15,686 bases of DNA from an uncultured Eubacteriales bacterium (GCA_900547315.1 URGI01000045.1:1-15686), one strand, 5' to 3'. Numbered from the stretch's first letter, positions 1-8,585 are shown. Numbers and translations: made by a program. The notes: generated by a model not told the origin, from the letters alone.

Positions 1-3
1 TCA

Positions 4-50
4 CGGCGCGGCTCTGACATGCCACCGGCATGTCATTCACTACCGCGCCG
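4..50. repeat. Two-part stem-loop in the leader region
   Basis: An inner perfect stem pairs TGACATGCC (15-23) with GGCATGTCA (27-35) around a 3-nt ACC loop. An outer perfect stem pairs CGGCGCGG (4-11) with CCGCGCCG (43-50). Together they form an interrupted hairpin. No T-run follows, so it is not a classic intrinsic terminator for a + strand gene ending to the left. It could be the end of an upstream transcription unit, a REP-like extragenic element, or a protein-binding site. A smaller hairpin follows (CCCT 62-65 with AGGG 69-72), and the string CGCTTCGC-like occurs on both sides of it. Confidence 0.5.
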
Positions 51-111
51 CCGCTTCGCTACCCTAAAAGGGGCAGCGCTTCGCGGCATAAAATTCAAAT
101 TCTGCGCGGAT

Positions 112-140
112 TTGATTCTGGCAACAATAACAATTATTCT
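112..140 (+). promoter_or_regulatory. Possible weak sigma-A promoter for the glucan synthase gene
   Basis: TTGATT (112-117) and TATTCT (135-140) are separated by 17 bp and each matches four of six bases of the -35 and -10 consensus. They lie in a locally AT-rich stretch of an otherwise GC-rich region, about 27 bp before the ribosome-binding site. The fit is modest, and the real promoter could lie upstream of the window. Confidence 0.3.
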
Positions 141-155
141 GCGGCGTGACCGCAT

Positions 156-160
156 GGAGG
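156..160 (+). promoter_or_regulatory. Ribosome-binding site that sets the glucan synthase start
   Basis: GGAGG at 156-160 is followed by a 6-nt spacer and ATG at 167. The longer reading frame opens with GTG at 146, but that codon has no Shine-Dalgarno sequence and would place GGAGG inside the gene. ATG 167 is therefore the preferred start. Confidence 0.75.
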
Positions 161-166
161 ATCTAC

Positions 167-3100
167 ATGGACAACTTCAATTCAGGGCTTTACATCCCCG
201 GCGACGGGCTTTTCGTTTTCGCGGCGGCCTCGGCCAAGCTGCTGCGCCCTGACGGCGAATGCTCCGGCCGCGACGAGGCCGCGCTGCTCCGCCGCAGCAT
301 GGCCGCGATCCGGCGCTGCCACAGCCTCATTTCACGCCGCTACGGCGCGAAAAGCTCCGTCCCCGCCGCGTTCGAATGGATCATGGACAACTTCTACATC
401 ATCGAACGCGAGGGAGCAAGCGCGTCGGCGGCACTCCGCCGCGCGCGAAGGCTGCGTGCCGCGGACGGCGGGAGCATGATCGGCGAGCTTTGCCGTGCGC
501 TGGTGCGCTCCGGCAGGGGCGAAGTGACCGAGGCGCGCTGCCTCGAATTCCTGCGCGGGTTCCAATCCGTCACGTCGCTGCGCCGCGCCGAGCTGTACCT
601 CTTCCCCGCCGCGCTCCGTGCCGCGCTGATCCACAGTGTCGCTGCGGTCTGCCGCGCGATGGAGTTTGCCGACGGCAGCGACGAATACGCCCCTGCGCTC
701 GAAGCTTTATTCGGCGCGCTGCGGCTGTTCGCGGTGCTCGACCTCGAAAATCTCCTCGACAGCGCCGACATGACCGCCGAGGCGCTGCGCGCAGACCCCG
801 ACGGCGTATTCCAGCTCATGGACAGCGCGTCGCGCGGGGAGTATCTGCGGCGCATCGAACATCTGAGCCACCGCGAGAGCGTGGAGGAGCACATATACGC
901 GCGCAGGCTCGTCAAGAAAGCCCGCGCCGAGGGGCGTCACGCCGGGTTCTATCTCTTCCCCGAGCCGAAGCCGTCACGCGGGCGCGGGTATATCGCGGCG
1001 AATCTGCTGCTGACGCTGTTCATCTCGCTGTGGCTCGCGTTCCGCGTGGGAAGCGCGGCGGCGGGAATTCTCCTGCTGCTGCCGGTGTCAGAGCTGGTGA
1101 AGGGGCTTATCGACTTCGTCCTGCTTCGGCTGCTCCCCGCGCGGCGGATGCTGCGGATGGACGCGGAGCGCGGGGTGCCGCCCGAGGGGCGGAGCATATG
1201 CGTTGTGTCGGCGCTGCTGACCGACGCCGAGAGCGCGCGTGCCGCGGCGGCGGAGCTTGAGCGGCTACGGCTCGCCTGTCGCCGCGAGGGCGCGAACCTG
1301 ATGTTCGGCGTGCTCGCCGATCTGCCCGCAGCAGACGCGCAGTCCGCGCCCGGCGACGAGGCGATAGTCTCGGCGGCCGCGGCGGAGATAAACGCGCTGA
1401 ACGCGAAGTACGGCAGCGGGTTCTATCTGTTCACGCGTGAGCGTGAATTTGACGGCGAGCGCTGGAGCGGTCATGAGCGCAAGCGCGGCGCGCTGCTGGA
1501 GCTTGCGAAGCTACTGCTCGACCGTGAGTCGGCACTGCATGTGACGGGCGACCGCGATTTTCTCGCGGCGACGAAGTATATAATCACGCTCGACAGCGAC
1601 ACGCGCATATATCCGGGCGCGGCGGGCGAACTGATCGCCGCGATGCTGCATCCGCTCAACCGCGCGAAGATCGACCCGAAGCGCCGCGTGGTAGTCTCGG
1701 GCTACGGCGTGATCCAGCCGCGCATAACGACGGAGCTTGCGAGCGCCGCGGCGACCGATTTCTCGCTCATTTTCTCCGGCGGCGGAGGCAGCGACCCCTA
1801 CGGCACGGTCTGCGGCGAGCTGTATATGGACGCGTTCGACTGCGGCGGCTTCGCGGGCAAGGGCATCATCGACGCGCACGCCCTGCTGGAATGCACCGGC
1901 GAGCGATTCCCCGACGGGCGCATCCTCAGCCACGACGCACTTGAAGGCGCGTTCCTGCGCGGCGGGTACATGGGCGACGCGGAGTTTGTCGACAGTTTTC
2001 CGGCAAAGCCGCTGTCATACTACAAGCGGCTGCACCGCTGGGTGCGCGGCGACTGGCAGAACGCGCCGTGGCTGTTTGCGGCGGGGCGCGCGCTGCGGGA
2101 TATCGACCGCTGGCGGCTGTTCGATTCGCTGCGGCGCTCGCTCGTGCCGCCGATGACGGTGCTGGCGATAGCGCTGGGCTTATTCCTGCCGGGGCGGGGG
2201 CTCGCGGCGGCGGGCTGGGCGGCGCTGCTCGCGCTGCTGAGCCGGCTGACTATATCGCTGACCGAGTGGAGTCGGAACGAGCCGAAGCACCGCCACGCGC
2301 GCATACTCAGCGGTGTCGGCGGGGCGCTGGTCGAATGCTTCATACGCCTGTGGCTGCTGCCGTACGAGGCGTGGGTCTGCGCATCGGCGATATGCACGGC
2401 GCTCTGGCGGATGCTCGTGACTGGCCGTGGGCTGATGCAGTGGCAGACCGCCGCGCAGAGCGACCGCGAGGGTGCGGGGCTTTGGCAGTACCTTATAAAA
2501 ATGTGGCCGGTCGTCGCCCTTGGGGCGACGCTGCTGGCCTTTTCGCCGGTGATAATCGGCAAGTCCGCTGGGCTTATGTGGCTGCTGTCCCCTGCAGCGC
2601 TCGCCGCGCTCGCGCTCCCGGCCTACCGCAGCGATGACATCACCGATGCCGACCGCGAATATATACGCGCGGCGGCGGCCGGATCATGGCGCTATCTGCA
2701 GGATTTCTCCACGGCGGAGGACAATTTCCTGCCGCCGGATAATTTTCAGGAGCAGCCCCCCGTAGGCACGGCGCACCGCACATCGCCGACGAACATCGGC
2801 TTTGCGATGGCGGCGGCGGTCGCGGCCTGCGACATGGATATAATCACGCGTGAGGACGCGGCTGGGTACATCTCCCGCGTCGCCGTGACGCTTGAAAAAA
2901 TGCCGCGCTTCATGGGGCACTGGTACAACTGGTACGACACGCGCACGCTCCTGCCGCTGACTCCGGCATTCATCTCCACCGTTGACAGCGGGAACCTGCT
3001 TGCGGGGCTTATCGCCTGCATCGGCGCGCTGCGCGAATGGGGCATGGACGCGGATGCGGACAGGCTCGCGGCGCTCGCCGCGCCCATGGACTTCGCCCCG

Positions 3101-6100
3101 CTCTACGACGCGCGGCGCGGCCTGTTCTATATCTGCTACGACTGCGCGAACGACCGCCCCGCGGGTGGGTGGTATGACCTGATGGCGAGCGAGGCAATGC
3201 TGACAAGCTATATCGCCGTTGCGAAGGGCGATGTGCCGGTGAAGCACTGGCGGCGGCTGAGCCGCGGTCAGCTTCAGAAGGACGGCTACTGCGGGCTTGC
3301 GAGCTGGACGGGGACAATGTTTGAATACCTGATGCCGGAGCTGTTCCTGCCGCTGTACCGCGACAGCCTGCTGTACGAAAGCGGCAAATTCTGCCTCTAT
3401 GCACAGAAGCGCCGCCGCTTCGCGGGCAAGCCGTGGGGCATGTCCGAGAGCGCGTATTATTCGCTCGACCCGGCGCTCAGCTACCGCTACAAGGCGCACG
3501 GTTGCCCGGCGCTCGCGCTCAAGCGCGGTCAGGACGCGGACATGGTCATCTCGCCGTACAGCAGCTTTCTCGCGCTGGTGCTTGAGCTGGAGGACGCGGC
3601 AAAGAACCTGCGGCGGCTGGAGCGCTTCGGCGCGTTCGGGCGCTGGGGCTTCATCGAGGCGCTGGACTTCACGCCGGGGCGCTGCCGCCGTGACGACGGC
3701 GAAAAGGTGCGCTGCTACATGGCGCATCACGCAGGCATGAGCGTTATCGCGGCGGCAAACGCGGTCTGCGGCGGCAGCATACAGCGCCGCTTCATGGCCG
3801 ACGGCGCGATGGCGGCGTATTCGCTGCTGCTGAAGGAGCGCGTACCGGACGACTCGACCGTCATCCGCCGCGACAGCAGCGACTCACCGGAGCGCCCGCC
3901 GCGGCGAGGCGACGCGCATTGGCAGCTTCGCGGCGAGGACGGCGCGGAGAGCTTCACCGCGCTGTCAAACGGCGTATACAACCTGCTCTTCTCATCGAAA
4001 AACGCCTCCCGCGCGGTCTGCGGCAGCGTGTGCGTCTACGATTTTCCGGGCATCCGGATATCGCTGCACGGCACGGACGCGGATGCCGCGCCGTGGGACG
4101 GATTATGGGAGTTGGGCGAGGAGCATGGCCGCGCAAGCTTTGAGCGCGGTGGCCTGAGTGTCTCCGCCGGCTGCTTCGTCGCCGCTGGGGAATACGGTGA
4201 GGTGCGCGACGCGACGCTGCGCGCGGATCGCGCCATGCGCGGCGAGCTGGTCTTCAGCTTTACGCCGATACTCGCGCCTTTATCAGATTATGTAAACCAT
4301 ATCGCCTTTTGGAAGCTCGGCATTTTCGCCGAGCGCGAGGGGAACGCGCTGATACTGCGGCGCTGCCGCCGCGGCTCTCTGCCGGAAAAATGGCTCTGTG
4401 TTGCTCTAAGCGAGGACGCAGAGCTGAGCGCGGGCGGCGCCGCTCTCCCCGGCTGGCTTTCCGCGCCTGAGGTCAGCGCGAAAATAAAATTTTCGCTCGC
4501 GCCGGACGCCGCGAAGACCGTCCGTCTCACGCTCTGCCTCGCCGGCTCGCGCACGGAAGCGCTTGACGGCGCGCTGCGTCTGCTGGCTGCCGGCGAGCTT
4601 GACCGCGGCAGCATGTGCTCCGCCTCGGCGGCGCTCACTGGCATGAGCGGCGATGAGACCGGGGCGGCCATGGCGATGCTCCCGGCACTGATAGAAAATC
4701 CGCTGCACGAGGCCGCGCCGCGCCGCGAGCTGTGGCGCTACGGCATATCCGGCGATCTGCCGCTGATATGCTGCGAGGGGCGCGCGCAGGAGGCGGAGCC
4801 GCTGCTGCGGCAGTTCTGTCTGCTGAAAAGCTGCGGCGTTGACGCTGACCTCGTATATCTCAGCCCTGAGCACGGCGAATATCAGCAGCCGCTGCTCCGG
4901 CGCATCGAACGGCTGCTCGCTGAATACTCGCTTGAAGCGCTCATCGGCGCACGTGGCGGCGTGCACTTCGCGCCGCTCGACGCGCTCGGCACGATATCAT
5001 CCCGCGCGGCGGTGATGATCGGGCAGGCAAAGCCAGAGCGCACTCCCCTGCCCGCACCTGAGCTGAGCGCGCCGCGTGTTCCGGAAGCCGTACCGGAAAC
5101 ATTCCGGAACGACATGGCATTCGGCTTCGCCGGGCTTCCGGGGCGCTGCTGGCAGAACATTCTCACCAACGGCAGCTTTGGCTGGATCGCCGCCGACTGC
5201 GGCATGGGTGGAATGTGGTACAAAAACGCGCGCGAAATGCGCATAAACCACCCCGCCGGGGACATCCGCACCACATCTGGGACAGAGCGGATATGGCTCG
5301 AAGCGGACGGGCGGCGCGTCAGCATCTTCGGCGCGAACGACGGCTGCGCCTGCACCGTCGAATATGCTCCGGGCACGGCGCGCTGGGAAAAGCGCATCGC
5401 CGGACGCAGCATTACGACCACCGGCTTCATCCCCCACGGCATCGACGCGCGCGTCCTGATAATCGAGGGAGCGGCGGGACTGCCGCTGACATGGTCGCTT
5501 GAGCTGTGTATGGGCGCGGCAGACGGCTCGTCGGTCGTATGCGGGAGCGAAAACGGCGTGTTCACCGCGGAGAATCCGGAGAGCTACTACGCCGGCATTG
5601 TTTTCCGCGCCGCGGCAAATGTCAGCGCGCGCATCGGCATGGACTTTTCACCCGCCGGAATGTGCATGGTACTCAACTGTCCGGAGACGCTGGTGCTGGC
5701 CTGCGGATGCTGCGAGGCAGAGTCTCTTTTAGAATTATGTAAACCAGTCGCCGCACGAGCTGCGCTCAGATCGGTGCGCAGCTACTGGGACGCGCTGCTC
5801 GGCCGCTTCTCCGTGCGCGGCGCTGGCGCGGCGCTCGACCGCTATCTCAGCGGCTGGGGCGCGTATCAGGCCATCGCCTGCCGCCTTGAGGGGCGCAGCA
5901 GCCTCTACCAGAGCGGCGGTGCGATCGGCTTCCGCGATCAGCTTCAGGACAGCGTGAATCTGCTGCTTATCAGCCCCGTTTATGCGCGCGAGCGCATCCT
6001 CGACGCCTGCCGTCACCAGTATATCGAGGGCGACGTCATGCACTGGTGGCACCCTCACCCGGATGGCGACAAGGGCGTCCGCACCCGCTGCTCCGACGAT

Positions 6101-7186
6101 CTGCTGTGGCTGGTCTGGGCGCTGTGCGAATATGTCGAAGCTACCGGCGATACGGATATATGCGAGCTCGAAGAATATTATGTAAACTCGACGCTCCTCG
6201 ACGCGGCGGAGCGCGACAGATACGAGACGCCGGAGCCGTCCGGACAGAAGGCCAGCGTACTCGACCACGCGAAGTCCGCGCTTGAATGCTGCATCGCGCG
6301 CGGCTTCGGCGAACACGGCCTGCCGCTTATGGGCAGCGGCGACTGGAACGACGGACTGGACGACAGCGGCGGCGAAAGTCTGTGGCTCGGATGGTTCTTC
6401 GCCCACTGCGCAAATCGCTTCGCCGCGTTGCTTGATAAGTTATGTAAACCAAATGCCTCACGCTACGCGGAATTTGCGCGCAAGACGGCGAGCGCCGCAG
6501 ACGAGGGCTGGAACGGGCAGTGGTACCTGCGCGGATATCTGGCCGACGGCGGCGCGATGGGCGGCGTGGAGCGCATCGACTCCATCGCGCAGAGCTGGGC
6601 GGCGCTGTCCGGCATGGCGGACGCCGCGCGGGCGCGGACGGCGGTTGAGTCAGTATTATGTAAACTAGTTGACGCTGAGCACGGCCTTGTCCGACTGTTC
6701 ACGCCGCCGTATTCGCCAGACGAACGCTACCCCGGCTATATCTCAAGCTACGGCGAGGGCTTCCGCGAAAACGGCGGTCAGTACACGCACGGCGCAGTAT
6801 GGCTTGCGATGAGCTGCTATGTCTTCGGCCTGCCCGACTCCGGACGGCAGCTGCTGGAGATGATCCTGCCAGAAAACCTCGATCCGGCGCGCTATCAGGC
6901 GGAGCCGTTCGTCCTCGCAGCCGACGTGTATTCCGCCACGGGGCACGAAGGTGAGGCGGGCTGGAGCTGGTACACCGGCTCCGCAGGCTGGTATCTGCGC
7001 GCCGCGGCGGAATGTATGCTGGGGCTGCGTCTGCGCAGGGGCAGGCTGTATATCGATCCGCCCGCAAACGCGCCGCACTGCCGCATACGCTGGGTCGATT
7101 TTCACGGCGCGGCGCACGACATCGAATACACCGGCCGCGGCGTGCTCACCGACAGCAAACCGTACGACGGCGGCGGGATAGGCTGA
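167..7186 (+). CDS. Cyclic beta-1,2-glucan synthase-type protein (GT84-like plus GH94-like)
   Basis: A 2339-residue protein laid out like cyclic beta-1,2-glucan synthases (Brucella Cgs, Rhizobium NdvB), which polymerise glucose from UDP-glucose at the membrane and trim the chain by phosphorolysis. The N-terminal region (to about 270) has the family-type segment with AAFEWIMDNFYIIE. Hydrophobic helices lie near 275-325. The synthase domain has DSD at 476-478, SHDALEGAF (HD at 589-590) and HRWVRGDWQ (623-631). More membrane segments follow at about 658-820. A glycoamylase-like domain (RTSPTNIGFAMA to HHAGMSVIAAANA) occupies roughly 850-1200. Two GT36-type beta domains come next, the first divergent. 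The GH94-like catalytic part has QSGGAIGFRDQLQD, MHWWHP, RTRCSDDLLWL and GDWNDG (DWND at 2059-2062, motif of the general acid). It is shorter than Brucella Cgs (about 2860 residues). All key motifs are intact. Product linkage and cyclisation are inferred from the family. No glucan exporter gene is in the window. Confidence 0.88.
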   Translation: MDNFNSGLYIPGDGLFVFAAASAKLLRPDGECSGRDEAALLRRSMAAIRRCHSLISRRYGAKSSVPAAFEWIMDNFYIIEREGASASAALRRARRLRAADGGSMIGELCRALVRSGRGEVTEARCLEFLRGFQSVTSLRRAELYLFPAALRAALIHSVAAVCRAMEFADGSDEYAPALEALFGALRLFAVLDLENLLDSADMTAEALRADPDGVFQLMDSASRGEYLRRIEHLSHRESVEEHIYARRLVKKARAEGRHAGFYLFPEPKPSRGRGYIAANLLLTLFISLWLAFRVGSAAAGILLLLPVSELVKGLIDFVLLRLLPARRMLRMDAERGVPPEGRSICVVSALLTDAESARAAAAELERLRLACRREGANLMFGVLADLPAADAQSAPGDEAIVSAAAAEINALNAKYGSGFYLFTREREFDGERWSGHERKRGALLELAKLLLDRESALHVTGDRDFLAATKYIITLDSDTRIYPGAAGELIAAMLHPLNRAKIDPKRRVVVSGYGVIQPRITTELASAAATDFSLIFSGGGGSDPYGTVCGELYMDAFDCGGFAGKGIIDAHALLECTGERFPDGRILSHDALEGAFLRGGYMGDAEFVDSFPAKPLSYYKRLHRWVRGDWQNAPWLFAAGRALRDIDRWRLFDSLRRSLVPPMTVLAIALGLFLPGRGLAAAGWAALLALLSRLTISLTEWSRNEPKHRHARILSGVGGALVECFIRLWLLPYEAWVCASAICTALWRMLVTGRGLMQWQTAAQSDREGAGLWQYLIKMWPVVALGATLLAFSPVIIGKSAGLMWLLSPAALAALALPAYRSDDITDADREYIRAAAAGSWRYLQDFSTAEDNFLPPDNFQEQPPVGTAHRTSPTNIGFAMAAAVAACDMDIITREDAAGYISRVAVTLEKMPRFMGHWYNWYDTRTLLPLTPAFISTVDSGNLLAGLIACIGALREWGMDADADRLAALAAPMDFAPLYDARRGLFYICYDCANDRPAGGWYDLMASEAMLTSYIAVAKGDVPVKHWRRLSRGQLQKDGYCGLASWTGTMFEYLMPELFLPLYRDSLLYESGKFCLYAQKRRRFAGKPWGMSESAYYSLDPALSYRYKAHGCPALALKRGQDADMVISPYSSFLALVLELEDAAKNLRRLERFGAFGRWGFIEALDFTPGRCRRDDGEKVRCYMAHHAGMSVIAAANAVCGGSIQRRFMADGAMAAYSLLLKERVPDDSTVIRRDSSDSPERPPRRGDAHWQLRGEDGAESFTALSNGVYNLLFSSKNASRAVCGSVCVYDFPGIRISLHGTDADAAPWDGLWELGEEHGRASFERGGLSVSAGCFVAAGEYGEVRDATLRADRAMRGELVFSFTPILAPLSDYVNHIAFWKLGIFAEREGNALILRRCRRGSLPEKWLCVALSEDAELSAGGAALPGWLSAPEVSAKIKFSLAPDAAKTVRLTLCLAGSRTEALDGALRLLAAGELDRGSMCSASAALTGMSGDETGAAMAMLPALIENPLHEAAPRRELWRYGISGDLPLICCEGRAQEAEPLLRQFCLLKSCGVDADLVYLSPEHGEYQQPLLRRIERLLAEYSLEALIGARGGVHFAPLDALGTISSRAAVMIGQAKPERTPLPAPELSAPRVPEAVPETFRNDMAFGFAGLPGRCWQNILTNGSFGWIAADCGMGGMWYKNAREMRINHPAGDIRTTSGTERIWLEADGRRVSIFGANDGCACTVEYAPGTARWEKRIAGRSITTTGFIPHGIDARVLIIEGAAGLPLTWSLELCMGAADGSSVVCGSENGVFTAENPESYYAGIVFRAAANVSARIGMDFSPAGMCMVLNCPETLVLACGCCEAESLLELCKPVAARAALRSVRSYWDALLGRFSVRGAGAALDRYLSGWGAYQAIACRLEGRSSLYQSGGAIGFRDQLQDSVNLLLISPVYARERILDACRHQYIEGDVMHWWHPHPDGDKGVRTRCSDDLLWLVWALCEYVEATGDTDICELEEYYVNSTLLDAAERDRYETPEPSGQKASVLDHAKSALECCIARGFGEHGLPLMGSGDWNDGLDDSGGESLWLGWFFAHCANRFAALLDKLCKPNASRYAEFARKTASAADEGWNGQWYLRGYLADGGAMGGVERIDSIAQSWAALSGMADAARARTAVESVLCKLVDAEHGLVRLFTPPYSPDERYPGYISSYGEGFRENGGQYTHGAVWLAMSCYVFGLPDSGRQLLEMILPENLDPARYQAEPFVLAADVYSATGHEGEAGWSWYTGSAGWYLRAAAECMLGLRLRRGRLYIDPPANAPHCRIRWVDFHGAAHDIEYTGRGVLTDSKPYDGGGIG
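4288..6667 (+). repeat. Five dispersed copies of TTATGTAAAC inside the glucan synthase gene
   Basis: The exact 10-mer TTATGTAAAC starts at 4288, 5735, 6178, 6440 and 6656, always on the + strand. The next bases are CCA in three copies and CT in two. Three copies are read as TTA TGT AAA C.. (Leu-Cys-Lys) and two as T TAT GTA AAC (Tyr-Val-Asn), so protein constraint alone does not explain the repeat. The AT-rich word and the TTA codon contrast with the GC-rich gene around it. The copies fall in poorly conserved linker-like protein positions. Function is unknown. Confidence 0.8.
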
Positions 7187-7216
7187 GAAAAAACACTACC
7201 ACTTTTTTCAGCGCCG

Positions 7217-7234
7217 TGATATAATATTTATAAT
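7217..7234 (+). promoter_or_regulatory. Extended -10 promoter of the M16-lgt operon
   Basis: TGATATAAT at 7217-7225 is a perfect extended -10 element (TGnTATAAT). A second TATAAT lies at 7229-7234, with TTTTCA 18 bp upstream at 7205-7210 as a fair -35. This AT-rich stretch sits between the glucan synthase stop codon and the CGGAGG ribosome-binding site at 7251-7256, so it gives a short leader of about 20-30 nt. A weak A/T hairpin (AAAAAA 7188-7193 with TTTTTT 7203-7208) separates it from the upstream gene. Confidence 0.75.
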
Positions 7235-7262
7235 AGTATAAAATTGCGAACGGAGGCGTTTT

Positions 7263-8585
7263 ATGGAGATAAAGAGAAGCGAAATAATGCCCGGCGTGAA
7301 TCTGGCGTACCTCTGGTCTGATAAATTCAAGACCTCGTGCATGAGCCTGACGCTGCTGACGCAGCTTCAGCGCGACACTGCCTCCATGAACGCGCTCATC
7401 CCGCTCGTTCTGCGCCGCGGCACGACCCGTTATCCGGACATGGAGGCCATCTCCGCGCGGCTGGACGAGCTGTACGGCACGGCGATAGAGCCGGTCGTCC
7501 GCCGAATAGGCGAGATACAGTGCCTCGGCTTCTACGCCAGCATACCGGAGGAGGAATATCTCCCTGGAAATAACGGCGTGCTCGAACAGGCGACGGCGCT
7601 GCTCGGCGAGCTGCTGCTCTCCCCCGCGACGCGCGGCGGGCTGCTGCTGCCGAAATATGTGGACAGCGAGCGCGAAAAGGCCGAGGACATCATCCGAAGC
7701 CGCGTCAACGACAAGCGCTCCTACTCCGTCACGCGGTGCATCGAAGAGATGTGCTGCTACGAGGATTTCGCCGTCGGCCGCTTCGGCAGCCTTGACGATA
7801 TGCGCTCCGTGAACTATAAAAAGCTCACCAAGCAGTACCGCGCGCTTCTGCAGACCGCGCCCATCGAGATATTCTACTGCGGCAAGGCGCCCGAAAAGCA
7901 GCTTGTCGCCGCCCTGCGCGACGCGCTGGCGACACTGCCGCGAGGCGATCTGGATTACGACATCGGCACCGACGTGCGCATGAACTCCGTCGAGGCGGAG
8001 CCGCGCTACGTTGAGGAGGAGCTGGACGTGACTCAGGGCAAGCTCGTCATGGGCTGGCGTCTCGGCGAGTGCATGGACGAGCCGGATTACCCCTCGCTCT
8101 ATGTGTTCAACTCCGTGTTCGGCTCTGGCGCAACGTCAAAGCTGTTTGTAAACGTGCGCGAAAAGCTCAGTCTCTGCTACTACGCAAGCTCCATGCTCGA
8201 TCTGCACAAGGGGCTGATGCTCGTCGCCTCCGGCATAGAATTTGAAAATTTCGCCGCCGCGCGGGACGAGATATTCGCCCAGCTCGACTCGGTAAAGCGC
8301 GGCGACATCACGGACGAGGAGCTTGAAGCCGCGCGCTCCTGCGTCGCCTCCGATCTGCGCTCTCTGACCGACAGTCAGGGCGAGCTGGAGGGCTTCTATC
8401 TCTCGCTCGCGCTCGACGGGCTCGACTGCAGCCCGCTTGAGCTTGCGGAGCTGTGCGAGGAAGTCACGAAGCAGGACGTCATAGACGTCGCCAACAGCGT
8501 TGAATGCGACATGATCTATTTCTTGAAGGGCAGCGGCTCCGATGAGGATGAGGATGAGGATGAGGATGACGATGCAGAGGCATGA
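7263..8585 (+). CDS. yfmF: M16 peptidase-like protein lacking the zinc site, YfmF type
   Basis: A 440-residue member of the M16 (insulinase/pitrilysin) fold resembling the protein named EF-P 5-aminopentanol modification-associated protein YfmF. The N-terminal half carries the family-typical LRRGTTRYPDMEAISARLDE and LYGT segments, and a later half-domain has the SKLFVNVREKLSLCYYASS segment. There is no HxxEH zinc motif, so it is probably a catalytically inactive subunit that works with the next gene's product, as two-subunit M16 enzymes do. The start ATG has CGGAGG 6 nt upstream and follows a good promoter. The C-terminus is an unusual Asp/Glu run encoded by a GATGAG repeat that overlaps the next gene. 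Its role in EF-P modification is known only from family naming. No EF-P gene or ymfI homologue is in the window. Confidence 0.85.
   Translation: MEIKRSEIMPGVNLAYLWSDKFKTSCMSLTLLTQLQRDTASMNALIPLVLRRGTTRYPDMEAISARLDELYGTAIEPVVRRIGEIQCLGFYASIPEEEYLPGNNGVLEQATALLGELLLSPATRGGLLLPKYVDSEREKAEDIIRSRVNDKRSYSVTRCIEEMCCYEDFAVGRFGSLDDMRSVNYKKLTKQYRALLQTAPIEIFYCGKAPEKQLVAALRDALATLPRGDLDYDIGTDVRMNSVEAEPRYVEEELDVTQGKLVMGWRLGECMDEPDYPSLYVFNSVFGSGATSKLFVNVREKLSLCYYASSMLDLHKGLMLVASGIEFENFAAARDEIFAQLDSVKRGDITDEELEAARSCVASDLRSLTDSQGELEGFYLSLALDGLDCSPLELAELCEEVTKQDVIDVANSVECDMIYFLKGSGSDEDEDEDEDDDAEA
8541..8576 (+). repeat. GATGAG tandem repeat on the yfmF/yfmH junction
   Basis: Four perfect GATGAG units (8541-8564) are followed by two decayed ones, GATGAC (8565-8570) and GATGCA (8571-8576). 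In the yfmF frame they encode the acidic tail. In the next frame each unit supplies an ATG, and GAGG Shine-Dalgarno-like cores recur between them. The unit is 6 bp, so gain or loss of units keeps both genes in frame. Confidence 0.9.

Noticed and set aside
146..166. GTG 146 as the start of the glucan synthase
   Set aside because: No Shine-Dalgarno precedes it, and GGAGG at 156-160 is well spaced for ATG 167.
259..1260. A long + strand frame of 333 codons inside the glucan synthase gene
   Set aside because: It is Arg/Ala-rich with no recognisable motif, has no ribosome-binding site, and is the shadow of a GC-rich gene in another frame.
2684..3730. A 348-codon - strand frame opposite the glucan synthase
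   Set aside because: Composition is typical of an antisense shadow (Arg, Ala and Val repeats, no domain), while the + strand frame carries conserved glycoamylase-like motifs through the same bases.
7188..7208. AAAAAA/TTTTTT inverted repeat after the glucan synthase as an intrinsic terminator
   Set aside because: The stem is almost all A-T with a bulge and no T-run follows it; it is weak at best.
8140..8160. TTTGTAAAC in yfmF as another copy of the repeated word
   Set aside because: It differs at the second and third informative bases and encodes the FVNV part of a segment that looks conserved in the M16 family, so protein constraint explains it.
8542..8571. Met-Arg-Met-Arg N-terminal extension of the YfmH-type protein
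   Set aside because: The residues are a translation of the GATGAG repeat. ATG 8572 has well-placed GAGG and yields a family-like N-terminus, though alternative starts cannot be excluded.
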